Shown: positions 26,682-35,549, numbered from the stretch's first letter. The stretch is DNA of 64,000 bases from Actinokineospora enzanensis DSM 44649 (GCF_000374445.1 NZ_KB894421.1:79287-143286), one strand, 5' to 3'. Numbers and translations: made by a program. The notes: generated by a model from the sequence alone, not told the origin.

Positions 26682-28513
26682 CCCAGCCGAAGCAGCCGCT
26701 GTCGCTGCCCAAGCAGGTCGCCCAGACTCGCGAGCAGCTGCTCGCGCTGCTGCGCGAGGCCGCGCCGGAGTCGGCGACCTGGGTGGAGGAGATCCGCGCC
26801 CGGCGCCGCAAGAAGCCCGCGGTCGTGGTCGTCGGGGAGACCAACCGGGGGAAGAGCTCGCTGGTCAACGCCATGATCGACCGGCCGGGTCTGTCCCCGG
26901 TCGACGCCGACGTGGCGACCGCGACCTACCTGCTGTTCGGGCATGCGGAGCAGTGGGAGGCGCGCGCCTGCTACCCGGGCCAGCTGGCGCCGGTCCCGGT
27001 GGAGCTGGACCGGCTGGTCAACTGGGTGTCCGCGGCGCACGACCTGCCCGAGGGCGAGCTGCCGCCGCGCTACGTCGAGGTCGACGGCCCGGTGCCGCTG
27101 CTGGAGAAGCTGGTCGTGGTGGACACCCCGGGTGTCGGCGGCCTGGAGTCGATGCACGGCGAGCTGGCGATCGAGGCCGCCGCGACGGCCACCGCGCTGC
27201 TGTTCGTGGTGGACGCCTCCGCGCCGTTCACCGCGGGCGAGCTGAACTTCCTCGCCAATGTCGGCGAGCGGGTCGAGACCGTCGTGTTCGCACTGTCCAA
27301 AGTGGATGCCTACCGGGGCTGGCGGCAGGTGCAGGAGGCCAACCAGGCGCTGCTGGCCGAGCACGCGCCGCGGTTCAAGGGCGCCACCTTCCACCCGGTG
27401 TCCTCCCGGATGTACGAGATGGCGGCCAAGGCGCCCAACCCGGAGGCCGCCGAGATGCTGCGCGACCGCTCCGGGGTGCCGCAGCTGGTGACCGCGCTGG
27501 AGGCACTGCTGGTCGGCCGCTCGGCCATGCTCGGCGAGGCCAACACCCTGCGCGCGCTGTCCTCCGCGCTCGGCGAGCTGAAGGTCACCCTGGACAACGA
27601 GCGTCGCGCGCTGACCACCGGCGAGGCCGAGGCGGAGGCGCTGCGCGGACGCAAGGACGAACTGACCGTCGAGCGTCGCTCGTCCACCCGTGGCTGGCAG
27701 GTCAAGCTGCGCAGCGAGATCCAGCGCGCCCGGCTGGAGAACTCGCACGAGGTCAGCAAGGAGATGCGGGACCTGCAGTCCTGGTTCCGGCAGGCCATCG
27801 ACCACGCCGACAAGGACCGGCTGCGCGAGCTGCCCGGCCAGGTCGACGCCGCCATGCAGGTGGTCAGCGGCCGGGTCGGCCAGTCGGTGAGCACCAGGAT
27901 GAACCAGGTGGCCGACTCGGTCCTGAGTGAACTGTTCAGTGCGGACGAGCTGGAGGTCATCCGGGCCCAGTTCGCGCGGACCGGACCGTCCCAGGTGGTC
28001 GTGCGCACCGCGGAGAAGCGGATCCCGACCGCCGAGGACAAGCTGCTGGTGTTCATGGGTGTGTCCGGCGGCATCGGCGCGGGCAAGATGGCCACCATCC
28101 CGCTCGCGGGCGCCATCGCCGCGCCCATCCTGCTGGTGCCGACGATCATCATCGGGCTGGGCGCGGGCTGGTGGATCGCGCGCACCCGCAAGCACACCGC
28201 GGACAAGCAGCACATGAAGCTGTGGCTCAACGAGTCCATCGCGGACGCTCGGTCCACATTGGACCAACTGGTCGCCGAGCAGCTGATCGACGCCGAGTCC
28301 CAGCTGTCGTTGGCGCTGGACGAGGCGCTCGGCAAGCGCATCTCGGGCATCGAGGAACAGCTCCGCGAGGTGGACAAGGCATTACGACTCGACGTGAGCG
28401 AGCGGCAGAAGCGCGTGACCGTGGTAAACAAGCGCCTGGCAGACGTGCTCGCGGGCCGCGATCGGGCGGAGAAGCTGCTTGCCGGCATCCGCACGGTTCG
28501 GGACAAGAACTAA
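26678..28513 (+). CDS. Dynamin-like GTPase 2 with membrane-inserting segment (IniA/DynB-type)
   Basis: 611 residues. G1 GETNRGKSSLVN is near 52, then G3 DTPGVGG and G4 SKVD. Long helical regions with coiled-coil character (about 300-400) are followed by a hydrophobic segment around 468-500 (IPLAGAIAAPILLVPTIIIG), which is the likely paddle or anchor. A helical C-terminal stalk follows. Pairing with the GTPase upstream suggests a heteromeric membrane-remodelling machine. There is a TTA codon at 28382, rare in this genome type and possibly a bldA control point. Confidence 0.88.
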   Translation: MTQPKQPLSLPKQVAQTREQLLALLREAAPESATWVEEIRARRRKKPAVVVVGETNRGKSSLVNAMIDRPGLSPVDADVATATYLLFGHAEQWEARACYPGQLAPVPVELDRLVNWVSAAHDLPEGELPPRYVEVDGPVPLLEKLVVVDTPGVGGLESMHGELAIEAAATATALLFVVDASAPFTAGELNFLANVGERVETVVFALSKVDAYRGWRQVQEANQALLAEHAPRFKGATFHPVSSRMYEMAAKAPNPEAAEMLRDRSGVPQLVTALEALLVGRSAMLGEANTLRALSSALGELKVTLDNERRALTTGEAEAEALRGRKDELTVERRSSTRGWQVKLRSEIQRARLENSHEVSKEMRDLQSWFRQAIDHADKDRLRELPGQVDAAMQVVSGRVGQSVSTRMNQVADSVLSELFSADELEVIRAQFARTGPSQVVVRTAEKRIPTAEDKLLVFMGVSGGIGAGKMATIPLAGAIAAPILLVPTIIIGLGAGWWIARTRKHTADKQHMKLWLNESIADARSTLDQLVAEQLIDAESQLSLALDEALGKRISGIEEQLREVDKALRLDVSERQKRVTVVNKRLADVLAGRDRAEKLLAGIRTVRDKN

Positions 28514-28613
28514 CCTCGTAACACCGGGAACCGGCTGGGCGAAGCGTCAGTCATATCAGCCGAACAAGCCAGTGATAATCCCCATTCAGGGATTGAGCCA
28601 GAGGGGGCTACCC

Positions 28614-29390
28614 GTGTACGTGGACGAGACCGGCGCCGACGTCAGCGACAACGCCGCGGACGACACCACCCACGACGAGATGACCGTCGAGGTGGATGGC
28701 CAGGAGTACGAGGTCCAGGAGAACTACGACTTCGACCACGACGGCCACAACGACACCACGGTCGTGCAGTCCGGGGACGGGTACATGGCCTTCACCGACA
28801 CCGACGGTGACGGCACCGCCGACACCGTGGTCGAGCTGGACCACGACGGCAACGTGGTGGCCGCGGGCGAGTACAACGAGTCCACCGGCGAGTGGACCGA
28901 GGCCGACCCGAACTCGGTGGAGAACCCCTCCGGCGACGGCACCGACAACGGCGCAGGCCACAGCTCCAGCCACGACACGGGCGACGATTCCGGTACGCAC
29001 ACGGGCACGCACAGTGGCGACGACTCGGGCGAGCACACCACCCAGACCTCGCACTCCACCGGCGGTGAGGACATCACCGTCGACACCAAGGACGGCGACG
29101 TCACCGCGGGCGCCGCGGAGTACGACGCGGACGGCGACGGCACCAACGACACCGCCGTGGTCACCGACCAGCAGGGCAACACCTACGCGTTCACCGACGT
29201 GGACGGCGACGGCCAGGCCGACGAGGCCGTGGTGATCGAGTCCGACGGCGACGTGACGGTGGCCCAGCACACCGGCGACGAGGAGTGGACCACGGTGGAG
29301 ACCGGCCACCTGAGCGCCGACGGCACCTACGAGTCCGACCACACCGGCGCGGCCACCACCTCCGGCTCGGACGCCGCCTGGCAGGGCTGA
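28614..29390 (+). CDS. Acidic protein with paired calcium-binding-like repeats
   Basis: About 258 residues, very acidic. Two related blocks (about 35-95 and 160-225) each hold DxDxDG-type loops: DFDHDGHND, DTDGDGTAD, DADGDGTND and DVDGDGQAD. They resemble EF-hand, dockerin or thrombospondin-3 calcium loops. A Ser/Thr/His/Asp/Gly-rich linker joins the blocks. There is no signal peptide or membrane helix. GTG at 28614 has GAGGGGG six bases upstream, and the longer frame runs into the dynamin gene. By position it parallels IniB in the mycobacterial iniBAC locus, but sequence similarity is not evident. It may be a DUF6802 member, of which I am unsure. Confidence 0.7.
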   Translation: MYVDETGADVSDNAADDTTHDEMTVEVDGQEYEVQENYDFDHDGHNDTTVVQSGDGYMAFTDTDGDGTADTVVELDHDGNVVAAGEYNESTGEWTEADPNSVENPSGDGTDNGAGHSSSHDTGDDSGTHTGTHSGDDSGEHTTQTSHSTGGEDITVDTKDGDVTAGAAEYDADGDGTNDTAVVTDQQGNTYAFTDVDGDGQADEAVVIESDGDVTVAQHTGDEEWTTVETGHLSADGTYESDHTGAATTSGSDAAWQG

Positions 29391-29807
29391 GTGTGATCGT
29401 GGTCGCGCGGGCCCGGGTGGGAGCGGTGCCCGTGTCGATCACGCCACGCTGAGTGAGACAGGAAAAGATCCCGGTACGCCGAGCGCGGGCCGGGATCTTT
29501 CTCGTTTCCGCCCAGGTGCGGCGAACATTCACGTAGGGTCACCAGTGTTCGGCAGACGGACGCCGGATCGGCGGAATCCGGGCCTCGCAAGTGGGTACTG
29601 AATCGATCCCCTTATCGTTCTTGTGAGAGAACCGACAGGCAAGGTCTCGGTTACCTGGCGGCTACTTCGCTAACCTCAGTGCATCCCTTCACGCATACAC
29701 CCGCCTCGGGGCGGGTAATGCGCCATTCGGTTAGGACGCCGCCGTCCCCGGTCAGGTCAGCGGTGTCCCGATCGGCATTTCGGCGTTCAGTCAGGAGACG
29801 AGGCGAG
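29391..29807. other. Intergenic region: terminator and pckA promoter
   Basis: 417 bp without a convincing gene. It holds the hairpin at 29464-29500. Near the pckA start there is a short dyad, GTTCT-N6-AGAAC (29617-29632), and a GC hairpin around 29700-29715. Nothing in it matches a riboswitch class I know. Confidence 0.5.
29464..29500 (+). terminator. Intrinsic terminator after the calcium-motif gene
   Basis: AAAGATCCCGG (29464-29474) pairs perfectly with CCGGGATCTTT (29490-29500) around a 15-nt loop, followed by CTCGTTT. It lies 73 bp after the stop. Confidence 0.65.
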
Positions 29808-31643
29808 ATGACGGCAGTGACAACCCCTGGCGTTGACCAGGCACCGACGACACACCAACGACTCCTGGCGTGGGTGCGCGAGGTGGCCGAGCTGACCACT
29901 CCGGACCGGATCGTGTGGGTGGACGGCTCGGACGAGGAGTGGACCCGTCTGACCGACCAGCTGGTGGCCGCGGGCACGTTCACCCGCCTGGCGAAGCAGC
30001 CGAACTCGTTCTACGCGGCCTCCGACCCCAACGACGTCGCCAGGGTCGAGGAGCGCACCTTCATCTGCTCGGTCGACGAGGCCGACTCGGGTCCCACCAA
30101 CAACTGGATGGACCCGGCCGAGATGAAGGCCGTCATGACCGAGCTGTACCGCGGCTGCATGCGCGGCCGCACCATGTACGTGATCCCGTTCTGCATGGGC
30201 CCGCTGGACGCGGCGAAACCCATGCTGGGCGTGGAGATCACCGACTCCGAGTACGTCGTGGTCTCGATGAAGATCATGACCCGGATGGGCACCAAGGCGC
30301 TGGAGAAGTTCTTCGACGCCGAGGGCAACGAGCGGGAGTTCGTGCCCGCGCTGCACTCCATCGGCGCTCCGCTGGAGCCGGGTCAGGCTGACGTTGCGTG
30401 GCCGTGCAACGACACCAAGTACATCGTGCACTTTCCGGAGGAGCGGCTGATCTGGAGCTTCGGCTCCGGCTACGGCGGCAACGCGCTGCTGGGCAAGAAG
30501 TGCTACTCGCTGCGCATCGCCTCGGCCATCGGCCGGGACGAGGGCTGGCTGGCCGAGCACATGCTGATCCTCAAGCTGACCTCCCCCGAGGACAAGGTCT
30601 ACTACGTCGCGGCCGCGTTCCCCAGCGCCTGCGGCAAGACCAACCTGGCCATGCTGGACCCGACCATCCCGGGCTGGAAGGTCGAGACCATCGGCGACGA
30701 CATCGCCTGGATGCGCTTCGGCGAGGACGGCCGCCTGTACGCGGTGAACCCGGAGAACGGGTTCTTCGGGGTGGCGCCGGGCACCGACTACCACACCAAC
30801 CCGAACGCGATGCGCACCATCGCCAAGGGCAACTCGCTGTTCACCAACGTCGGCCTGACCGACGACGGCGACGTGTGGTGGGAGGGCATGGGCGAGCCGC
30901 CCGCGCACCTGACGTCCTGGAAGAAGGCGGATTGGACACCGCAGTCTGGACGCGATACCGGTGAGAAGGCGGCGCACCCGAACTCGCGCTACTGCACGCC
31001 GATCGACCAGTGCGACACCAAGGCGCCGGAGTGGGACGACCCGCAGGGCGTGCCGATCTCGGCGATCTTCTTCGGCGGCCGCCGGGCCACCACCATCCCG
31101 CTGGTGACCGAGTCCCGGGACTGGCAGCACGGCACCTTCATGGGCGCCACGCTGTCCAGCGAGACCACCGCGGCCGCGGTCGGCGCGGTCGGCGTGGTGC
31201 GCCGCGACCCGATGGCGATGCTGCCGTTCATCGGCTACAACGCCGGTGATTACTTCAACCACTGGATCGAGACCGGCAAGCGCGCGGACGCGACCAAGCT
31301 GCCGAAGATCTTCTACGTCAACTGGTTCCGCCGCGGCGCCGACAAGCGCTTCCTGTGGCCCGGGTTCGGCGAGAACAGCCGCATCCTGAAGTGGGCGATC
31401 GAGCGGATCGAGGGCAAGGCGGCCGCCCAGGAGACCCCGATCGGCTGGGTGCCCACGGCGGACGAGCTGGACCTGTCCGGTTTGGACGCCTCGCGCGCGG
31501 ACATCGAGGCGGCGCTGGAGTTCTCCGCCGACGAGTGGCGGGCCGAGCTGCCGCTGATCGACGAGTGGTTCGACAAGATCGGCGACAAGCTGCCGACCCC
31601 GCTGCGGGACGAGCTCGCCGCGCTGAAGCAGCGCCTGGGCTGA
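29808..31643 (+). CDS. pckA: Phosphoenolpyruvate carboxykinase (GTP)
   Basis: 611 residues, full length for the GTP-dependent class. The mobile active-site Cys lies in the P-loop segment [15 protein letters not shown] (about 268-282). The metal/substrate region [10 protein letters not shown] and the [16 protein letters not shown] segment with its Arg residues are intact. It interconverts oxaloacetate and phosphoenolpyruvate, linking the TCA cycle and gluconeogenesis. The ATG at 29808 fits the family start, and the upstream in-frame region is promoter. It is followed by a strong terminator. Confidence 0.96.
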   Translation: MTAVTTPGVDQAPTTHQRLLAWVREVAELTTPDRIVWVDGSDEEWTRLTDQLVAAGTFTRLAKQPNSFYAASDPNDVARVEERTFICSVDEADSGPTNNWMDPAEMKAVMTELYRGCMRGRTMYVIPFCMGPLDAAKPMLGVEITDSEYVVVSMKIMTRMGTKALEKFFDAEGNEREFVPALHSIGAPLEPGQADVAWPCNDTKYIVHFPEERLIWSFGSGYGGNALLGKKCYSLRIASAIGRDEGWLAEHMLILKLTSPEDKVYYVAAAFPSACGKTNLAMLDPTIPGWKVETIGDDIAWMRFGEDGRLYAVNPENGFFGVAPGTDYHTNPNAMRTIAKGNSLFTNVGLTDDGDVWWEGMGEPPAHLTSWKKADWTPQSGRDTGEKAAHPNSRYCTPIDQCDTKAPEWDDPQGVPISAIFFGGRRATTIPLVTESRDWQHGTFMGATLSSETTAAAVGAVGVVRRDPMAMLPFIGYNAGDYFNHWIETGKRADATKLPKIFYVNWFRRGADKRFLWPGFGENSRILKWAIERIEGKAAAQETPIGWVPTADELDLSGLDASRADIEAALEFSADEWRAELPLIDEWFDKIGDKLPTPLRDELAALKQRLG

Positions 31644-31670
31644 TCCCCCGGGCAAGGTCCACAAGACACG

Positions 31671-31704
31671 GATGGCCCCCACCGCCTCGGCGGTGGGGGC
31701 CATC
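31671..31704 (+). terminator. Intrinsic terminator after pckA
   Basis: Perfect 16-bp stem GATGGCCCCCACCGCC (31671-31686) with a 2-nt gap and complement at 31689-31704, followed by TTGTGT. It lies 27 bp after the pckA stop. Confidence 0.8.
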
Positions 31705-31782
31705 TTGTGTATCCCGCGTCACCCATCCCGGGTTGTCCTGTCTGAGAAGGTAGGGCGGCACGAGAGCAGGGGAGTCGGCGAA

Positions 31783-32010
31783 GTGAGCGGGAGACAGGCG
31801 CGGACGTGGCGCTGGCAGCTGTCCGGGTACGACGAGCGGGTGCACGCGTTCCCCGCGGACGAGCGGCCCGCGAGCTTCGTGGAGGCCGCCTGCGCACACA
31901 CCGTGCCGTTCGCCCGGATCAGCCGTACGCACGCCGGACCGCGGTGCGTCCGCTGTCTGCTGATCTTCGGGGACCAGCTGGCGGCCGCAGCCGGGCCGCC
32001 TGTGGATTGA
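31783..32010 (+). CDS. Small Cys/His protein, function unknown
   Basis: A 75-residue protein starting at GTG 31783 with a GGGGAG ribosome site upstream. A basic N-terminal part (RQARTWRWQLSGYDERVHAF) precedes a segment with Cys-Ala-His and a later Cys-Val-Arg-Cys, which could bind one zinc. There is no signal or membrane segment. The last codons overlap the first of several DnaA-box-like sequences. It may be regulatory, but nothing firm can be said. Confidence 0.6.
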   Translation: MSGRQARTWRWQLSGYDERVHAFPADERPASFVEAACAHTVPFARISRTHAGPRCVRCLLIFGDQLAAAAGPPVD

Positions 32011-32131
32011 GTTGTGGACTACCTGTGGATAACTTTTCTTAGCGCTGACCTGGCGATCCAGCCGAAACTGCGGCCGTGAACCCCGAGTTGTCCACAGGCT
32101 GTGGATAAGGTTGTGCACAGCCTGTGGACTC
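32001..32131. other. Cluster of seven DnaA-box-like sequences
   Basis: Within 131 bp there are one perfect TTGTCCACA (32088), two TGTGGATAA (32024 and 32100), and the near matches TGTGGATTG (32001), TGTGGACTA (32013), TTGTGCACA (32111) and TGTGGACTC (32123). They lie in both orientations around an AT-rich stretch (AACTTTTCTT). No dnaA, dnaN, gyrB or rpmH is nearby, so this is probably not oriC. A DnaA-titrating or DnaA-regulated site is an inference. The rest of 32011-32246 holds the promoter of the symporter operon. Confidence 0.65.
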
Positions 32132-32246
32132 CTCGCCTCGGGAAAAGTTGACCGGCGGTCGGCAATTGACGGCAACCGGTGACGAGCGGCCCGGTTGGCC
32201 CTAGTGTTTCTCCGCAACAGATCTGTCACGGAGAGCGAGGAACACG

Positions 32247-32516
32247 ATGACCCGACCCGCTCCGCCCAGCATCCGCTGGACCAACTGGAACCTGTTACTG
32301 CTGATCCCGCTGTTCATGCTGGTCACGCCGATCTTCAACCGGAGCGGCCCAGCCCTGTTCGGCATCCCGTTCTTCTACTGGTTCCAGCTGGCCGGGGTCG
32401 CCTCCGGCGTGCTGGCCACCTCGATCGTCTACGTCAAGACCCGCACCGCGCCGACCGCGACCCCGCCCGGACCCGAGCCGGACGTGGACACCCTGGACGA
32501 GGGGGCGGTCCGATGA
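32247..32516 (+). CDS. DUF3311 small membrane protein, symporter partner
   Basis: 89 residues with two transmembrane helices (about 15-33 and 42-63, the latter containing FYWFQLAGVASGVLA), then a Pro-rich acidic tail. This is the DUF3311 pattern. Such proteins are almost always encoded just before a sodium:solute symporter and are thought to be accessory subunits. The ATG at 32247 has GAGGAA upstream. Codon 17 is TTA (32295). The stop overlaps the symporter ATG (ATGA). Confidence 0.88.
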   Translation: MTRPAPPSIRWTNWNLLLLIPLFMLVTPIFNRSGPALFGIPFFYWFQLAGVASGVLATSIVYVKTRTAPTATPPGPEPDVDTLDEGAVR

Positions 32517-34147
32517 GGTGGACCGAGCTGGTCGTCTTCGTGCTGCTGTTCGGCGCGGTCACCGTGCTGGGCTTCGTCGCCGCCAAGTGGAAGGCGGGCG
32601 GCACGCTGGACCACCTGGACGAGTGGGGCCTGGGCGGGCGCAAGTTCGGCTCGTGGGTCACCTGGTTCCTGATCGGCGGCGACGTGTACACCGCGTACAC
32701 CTTCGTCGCGGTGCCCGCGCTGATGTTCAGCGCGGGCGCGGCCGGGTACTTCGCGCTGCCGTACACCGTGATCGTCTACCCGCTGGTGTTCATGCCGCTG
32801 CTGCGCATCTGGTCGGTATCGCGCGCTCGCGGCTACGTCACCCCGGCCGACTTCGTCCGCGGCCGCTACGGCTCGTCGGTGCTGGCCCTGCTCATCGCGC
32901 TGACCGGCATCGTGGCCACGATGCCCTACATCGCGCTGCAGCTGGTCGGTCTGGAGGCGGTGCTGCGCACGCTGGGGCTCAACGGGTCCGGCATCGTCGG
33001 GCACCTGCCGCTGTTGATCGCGTTCGTGATCCTGGCCGGTTACACCTACCAGTCGGGACTGCGCGCGCCCGCGCTGATCGCCTTCGTCAAGGACATCCTG
33101 GTCTACCTGGTGATCATCGTTGCGGTCGTCTACCTGCCGATCAAGCTGGGCGGCTGGAGCACGATCTTCGGTGCGGCCGACGCCAAGTTCCGGGCCACCC
33201 CGGCACCCGGCGACGGTCTGCTGCTCAACGCCAACAACCAGCTGCAGTACGCCACGCTGGCGCTGGGCTCGGCACTCGCGCTGTTCCTCTACCCGCACTC
33301 GCTGACCGGCGTGCTCGCCTCGCGCGGGCGCAACGTGATCAAGCGGAACATGTCGGCGCTGCCCGCGTACTCGTTCATGCTCGGCATGCTCGCGCTGCTC
33401 GGGTTCGTGGCCATCGCGGCCAAGACCACCCCGTTGGTCAACCAGGCCACCGGCAACCCGGACACGAACACGATCATCCCGAACCTGTTCGCGCAGCAGT
33501 TCCCGGCCTGGTTCGCGGGCATCGCGTTCGCCGCCATCGGCATCGGCGCGCTGGTCCCGGCGGCGATCATGTCCATCGCGGCGGCCAACCTGTGGACCCG
33601 CAACGTCTACAAGGAGTACCTGCGCAAGCGGGCCACCCCGGCCGAGGAGGCCAGGCAGGCCAAGCTGGCCTCACTGGTGGTGAAGTTCGGCGCGGTCGCG
33701 TTCGTGCTGTTCATCGACCCGCAGTTCTCCATCGACCTGCAGCTCATCGGCACCGTGATGATCCTGCAGACGCTGCCCGCGGTGGCCATAGCGCTCTACA
33801 CCCGCTGGTTCCACATCTGGGGCCTGGTCGCGGGCTGGGTGGTCGGCATGGGCTGGGGGATGGTGATGCTCTACAACATCCCCAGCCCGGACGGGAAGCG
33901 CGCGCACTTCGGCACCTCGGCGCTGAAGCTGGGCGAGCTGAGCCTGTTCGGCTGGCACCCGTTCGCCGGGTCGCCTGCGCAGATCTACGTCGGCTTCCTG
34001 GCGCTGGTCGCCAACCTGCTGGTCGCGGTGGTGGTGACGGTCATCGCCCGGCGGCTGCGGGTGTTCAACGGCCTGGACGAGACCACGGTCGCCGACTACC
34101 ACGTGGACGAGGGGGCGAAGGAGCTCCGCCCGGTCGCCGCACATTGA
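32513..34147 (+). CDS. Sodium:solute symporter family transporter
   Basis: A 544-residue SSS-family transporter with about 13 hydrophobic segments. The second helix region holds EWGLGGRKFGSWVTW, typical for this family before the first unwound helix. Later signatures are IALQLVGLEAVL and GIGALVPAAIMSIAAANLWTRN, the family sodium-site helix. With a DUF3311 partner it resembles monocarboxylate (MctC-like) or similar organic acid symporters. The substrate is not proven. A terminator follows at 34163-34201. Confidence 0.9.
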   Translation: MRWTELVVFVLLFGAVTVLGFVAAKWKAGGTLDHLDEWGLGGRKFGSWVTWFLIGGDVYTAYTFVAVPALMFSAGAAGYFALPYTVIVYPLVFMPLLRIWSVSRARGYVTPADFVRGRYGSSVLALLIALTGIVATMPYIALQLVGLEAVLRTLGLNGSGIVGHLPLLIAFVILAGYTYQSGLRAPALIAFVKDILVYLVIIVAVVYLPIKLGGWSTIFGAADAKFRATPAPGDGLLLNANNQLQYATLALGSALALFLYPHSLTGVLASRGRNVIKRNMSALPAYSFMLGMLALLGFVAIAAKTTPLVNQATGNPDTNTIIPNLFAQQFPAWFAGIAFAAIGIGALVPAAIMSIAAANLWTRNVYKEYLRKRATPAEEARQAKLASLVVKFGAVAFVLFIDPQFSIDLQLIGTVMILQTLPAVAIALYTRWFHIWGLVAGWVVGMGWGMVMLYNIPSPDGKRAHFGTSALKLGELSLFGWHPFAGSPAQIYVGFLALVANLLVAVVVTVIARRLRVFNGLDETTVADYHVDEGAKELRPVAAH

Positions 34148-34162
34148 GCGGGGGAGAACGCG

Positions 34163-34201
34163 GAACGGGCGGGTCCCCGACTCTGGGGGGCCCGCCCGTT
34201 C
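34163..34201. terminator. Terminator between symporter and converging gene
   Basis: GAACGGGCGGG plus TCCCC (34163-34178) pairs with 34186-34201 around a 7-nt loop. It lies 16 bp after the symporter stop and 20 bp after the stop of the minus-strand gene, so it may serve both. Confidence 0.7.
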
Positions 34202-34220
34202 AGGTTCGCGCGCCCGCGGC

Positions 34221-34559
34221 TCAGCGCTTGCGCAGGCTCACCAGTGCGGTCAGCAGCGCGGCGCTGATCAGCGCGGGCACCGCCCCGACCACGAGCGCGA
34301 TCACCACAAGACCCGCCAGCACGAGCGCCACCAGCAGCAACGCCAGGTGCAGGGTCGGTGCCCAGTCACCGAACATCCGCTCGGCGACGACCAAGACCCG
34401 CTCCTGTGCGGACCGCCGCGGCTTCGGCTGGTCGGTCATCGCCGGGCGCGGCGCCGGTAGCGGCGGTGCGGGCGGCGGGGTGCGGTCGGGTTCCTCGAAC
34501 GTGAGGTGGAGGGTGCGGCGGCTTTCCGTGCGTACGGACTCCGTTCCGGTCACGGCCAA
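34221..34559 (-). CDS. Small Pro-rich membrane protein, unknown
   Basis: About 112 residues. An N-terminal part (TLHLTFEEPDRTPPPAPPLP) is followed by a basic segment and two hydrophobic stretches (LHLALLLVALVLAGLVVIALVVGAV split by a short polar end, then ALISAALLTALVSL), ending in RKR. I chose TTG at 34559, nine bases from AAGGAG. The frame is open to 34682, but that part covers the likely promoter and a dyad (34630-34643). No family is recognised. Confidence 0.5.
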   Translation of the reverse strand: MAVTGTESVRTESRRTLHLTFEEPDRTPPPAPPLPAPRPAMTDQPKPRRSAQERVLVVAERMFGDWAPTLHLALLLVALVLAGLVVIALVVGAVPALISAALLTALVSLRKR

Positions 34560-34786
34560 AGTGTCGGGCTCCTTCGTGGTACTGCGACTACTGATCAGTT
34601 TCCCCCGCAACGGTCGTTGGACAGGGTGACTACTGGGTAGTAGACGATAAGCGGAGCGTGTTCGTCGGTAAACGGCAGCCATGTGACGCCGCTCACCTAT
34701 TGGGTGACGCTATGACCGTCGGCTACGACAGATGGCCTACGACGACCACCATCGATCGGCTGTAGAACTGAACGGGTGGAGTAGTG

Positions 34787-34813
34787 GGTGTCCGATTGGC
34801 GTAATCGGACACC
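34787..34813. promoter_or_regulatory. Perfect 11-bp inverted repeat
   Basis: Arms GGTGTCCGATT (34787-34797) and AATCGGACACC (34803-34813), spacer GGCGT. The size fits a dimeric repressor site. The spacer-proximal TTGGCGTAAT recurs at 34875-34884. The regulator and target are unknown. Confidence 0.5.
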
Positions 34814-35108
34814 AAGCCCGGGATATCCCCGAGTGACCGGCGAGCCGGTGTGTATCAGTGTCTGTTTCATCCGCTTGGCGTAATGCCGCGATCATGAAGG
34901 GGAATCGCCGTTCGTCGTGTCGGCCGCGCCCTTGGTCGACCGTTCGACGATGGAGAGATCGTTTGGGGCCCACGACGGGGCCCGCTGTGGCACGCTGCGG
35001 ACGACCGGTCCGCGGGCATAAGGAAACCCCGCAGTGCTGCCAGGTCGGGGGTCCGCCAGCACTACGGGGTCAACCGGAACATCGTGCGCCGTCCCGGTGG
35101 TGTTACAC

Positions 35109-35144
35109 GGATCCAGAATGTGCCCTGCATCACATTCTGGATCC
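35109..35144 (-). terminator. Hairpin after the 47-residue gene
   Basis: Perfect 14-bp inverted repeat, arms GGATCCAGAATGTG (35109-35122) and complement (35131-35144), 8-nt loop. It lies 11 bp beyond the stop of the small minus-strand gene and is likely its terminator. Confidence 0.65.
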
Positions 35145-35155
35145 TGTTCGAGCGA

Positions 35156-35299
35156 TCAGCGCCAGAGGTTCTGCGCCTGCGCGAGCGAGATCAGCTCGTG
35201 GCGCATCGCCGGAGTGGCGGCCTGGTCGATGGCGCGGGTGATCGCCTTGCGGGTGCGGGCCTCGGCGCGACGGGCACGGAGCTTGGCGGTGACGTTCAT
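35156..35299 (-). CDS. Small basic helical protein (47 aa)
   Basis: A short reading frame from ATG 35299 to TGA at 35156. It begins MNVTAKLRARRAEARTRKAI and ends AQAQNLWR. It is predicted as one long amphipathic, very basic helix followed by a second (PAMRHELISLAQAQ). GAGGGG lies ten bases before the ATG, and a perfect hairpin follows the stop. Codon choice is strongly actinobacterial (GCC, CGC, ACC). Proteins of this size and character are common in actinomycetes but uncharacterised. It may bind nucleic acid, which is an inference. Confidence 0.65.
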   Translation of the reverse strand: MNVTAKLRARRAEARTRKAITRAIDQAATPAMRHELISLAQAQNLWR

Positions 35300-35535
35300 G
35301 GTCGTGCATCCCCTCTAGGTCTTGCTGCGCCGTCCTGGCTGGGCGGGCATGACTCAATTATGCACCCGTGACCAGGCAAGCGCACGCGTTTATCCGGTGA
35401 AGTGGCGCACAGACCGATGAATCGTCGGCAGTGACCTGGACCTCACCGGATGGTGTCCGGTATGGCGTGATCCAGGGAACACCGCGTTTCGCGCAGGCAT
35501 CCGACGGGCGGTCGATTGTGTCTTCTACATATATC

Positions 35536-35549
35536 TAGTGAATTCACTA
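35536..35549. promoter_or_regulatory. AT-rich 14-bp palindrome
   Basis: TAGTGAATTCACTA inside an AT-rich stretch (35521-35556) that contrasts with the surrounding GC-rich DNA. It is 48 bp past the stop of the AAA ATPase gene and could be an operator for something reading rightward, or simply a relic. No gene lies in 35300-35596. Confidence 0.4.

Larger units (their letters stand above)
34560..35155. other. Palindrome-rich intergenic region without a clear gene
   Basis: About 600 bp with several open frames but no codon bias or domain that convinces me. It contains a CTACT-N4-AGTAG dyad (34630-34643), an 11-bp perfect inverted repeat (34787-34813), a 10-bp direct repeat TTGGCGTAAT (34796 and 34875), and a terminator-like hairpin (35109-35144). 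Confidence 0.5.

Noticed and set aside
29391..29807. Riboswitch upstream of pckA
   Set aside because: Only short unrelated hairpins, and no match to a known aptamer core that I can recognise.
32001..32246. Chromosomal origin of replication
   Set aside because: Many DnaA boxes, but no dnaA, dnaN, recF, gyrB or rpmH nearby and too short for an actinobacterial oriC. Kept as a DnaA-box cluster only.
34737..34973. Possible 78-residue minus-strand protein in the palindrome region
   Set aside because: No ribosome site, no codon bias, and it spans the inverted repeat. Not listed as a gene.
34858..35241. Possible 127-residue plus-strand protein
   Set aside because: Arg/Ser/Pro-rich composition typical of a shadow, and it overlaps the better-supported 47-residue gene and its terminator.
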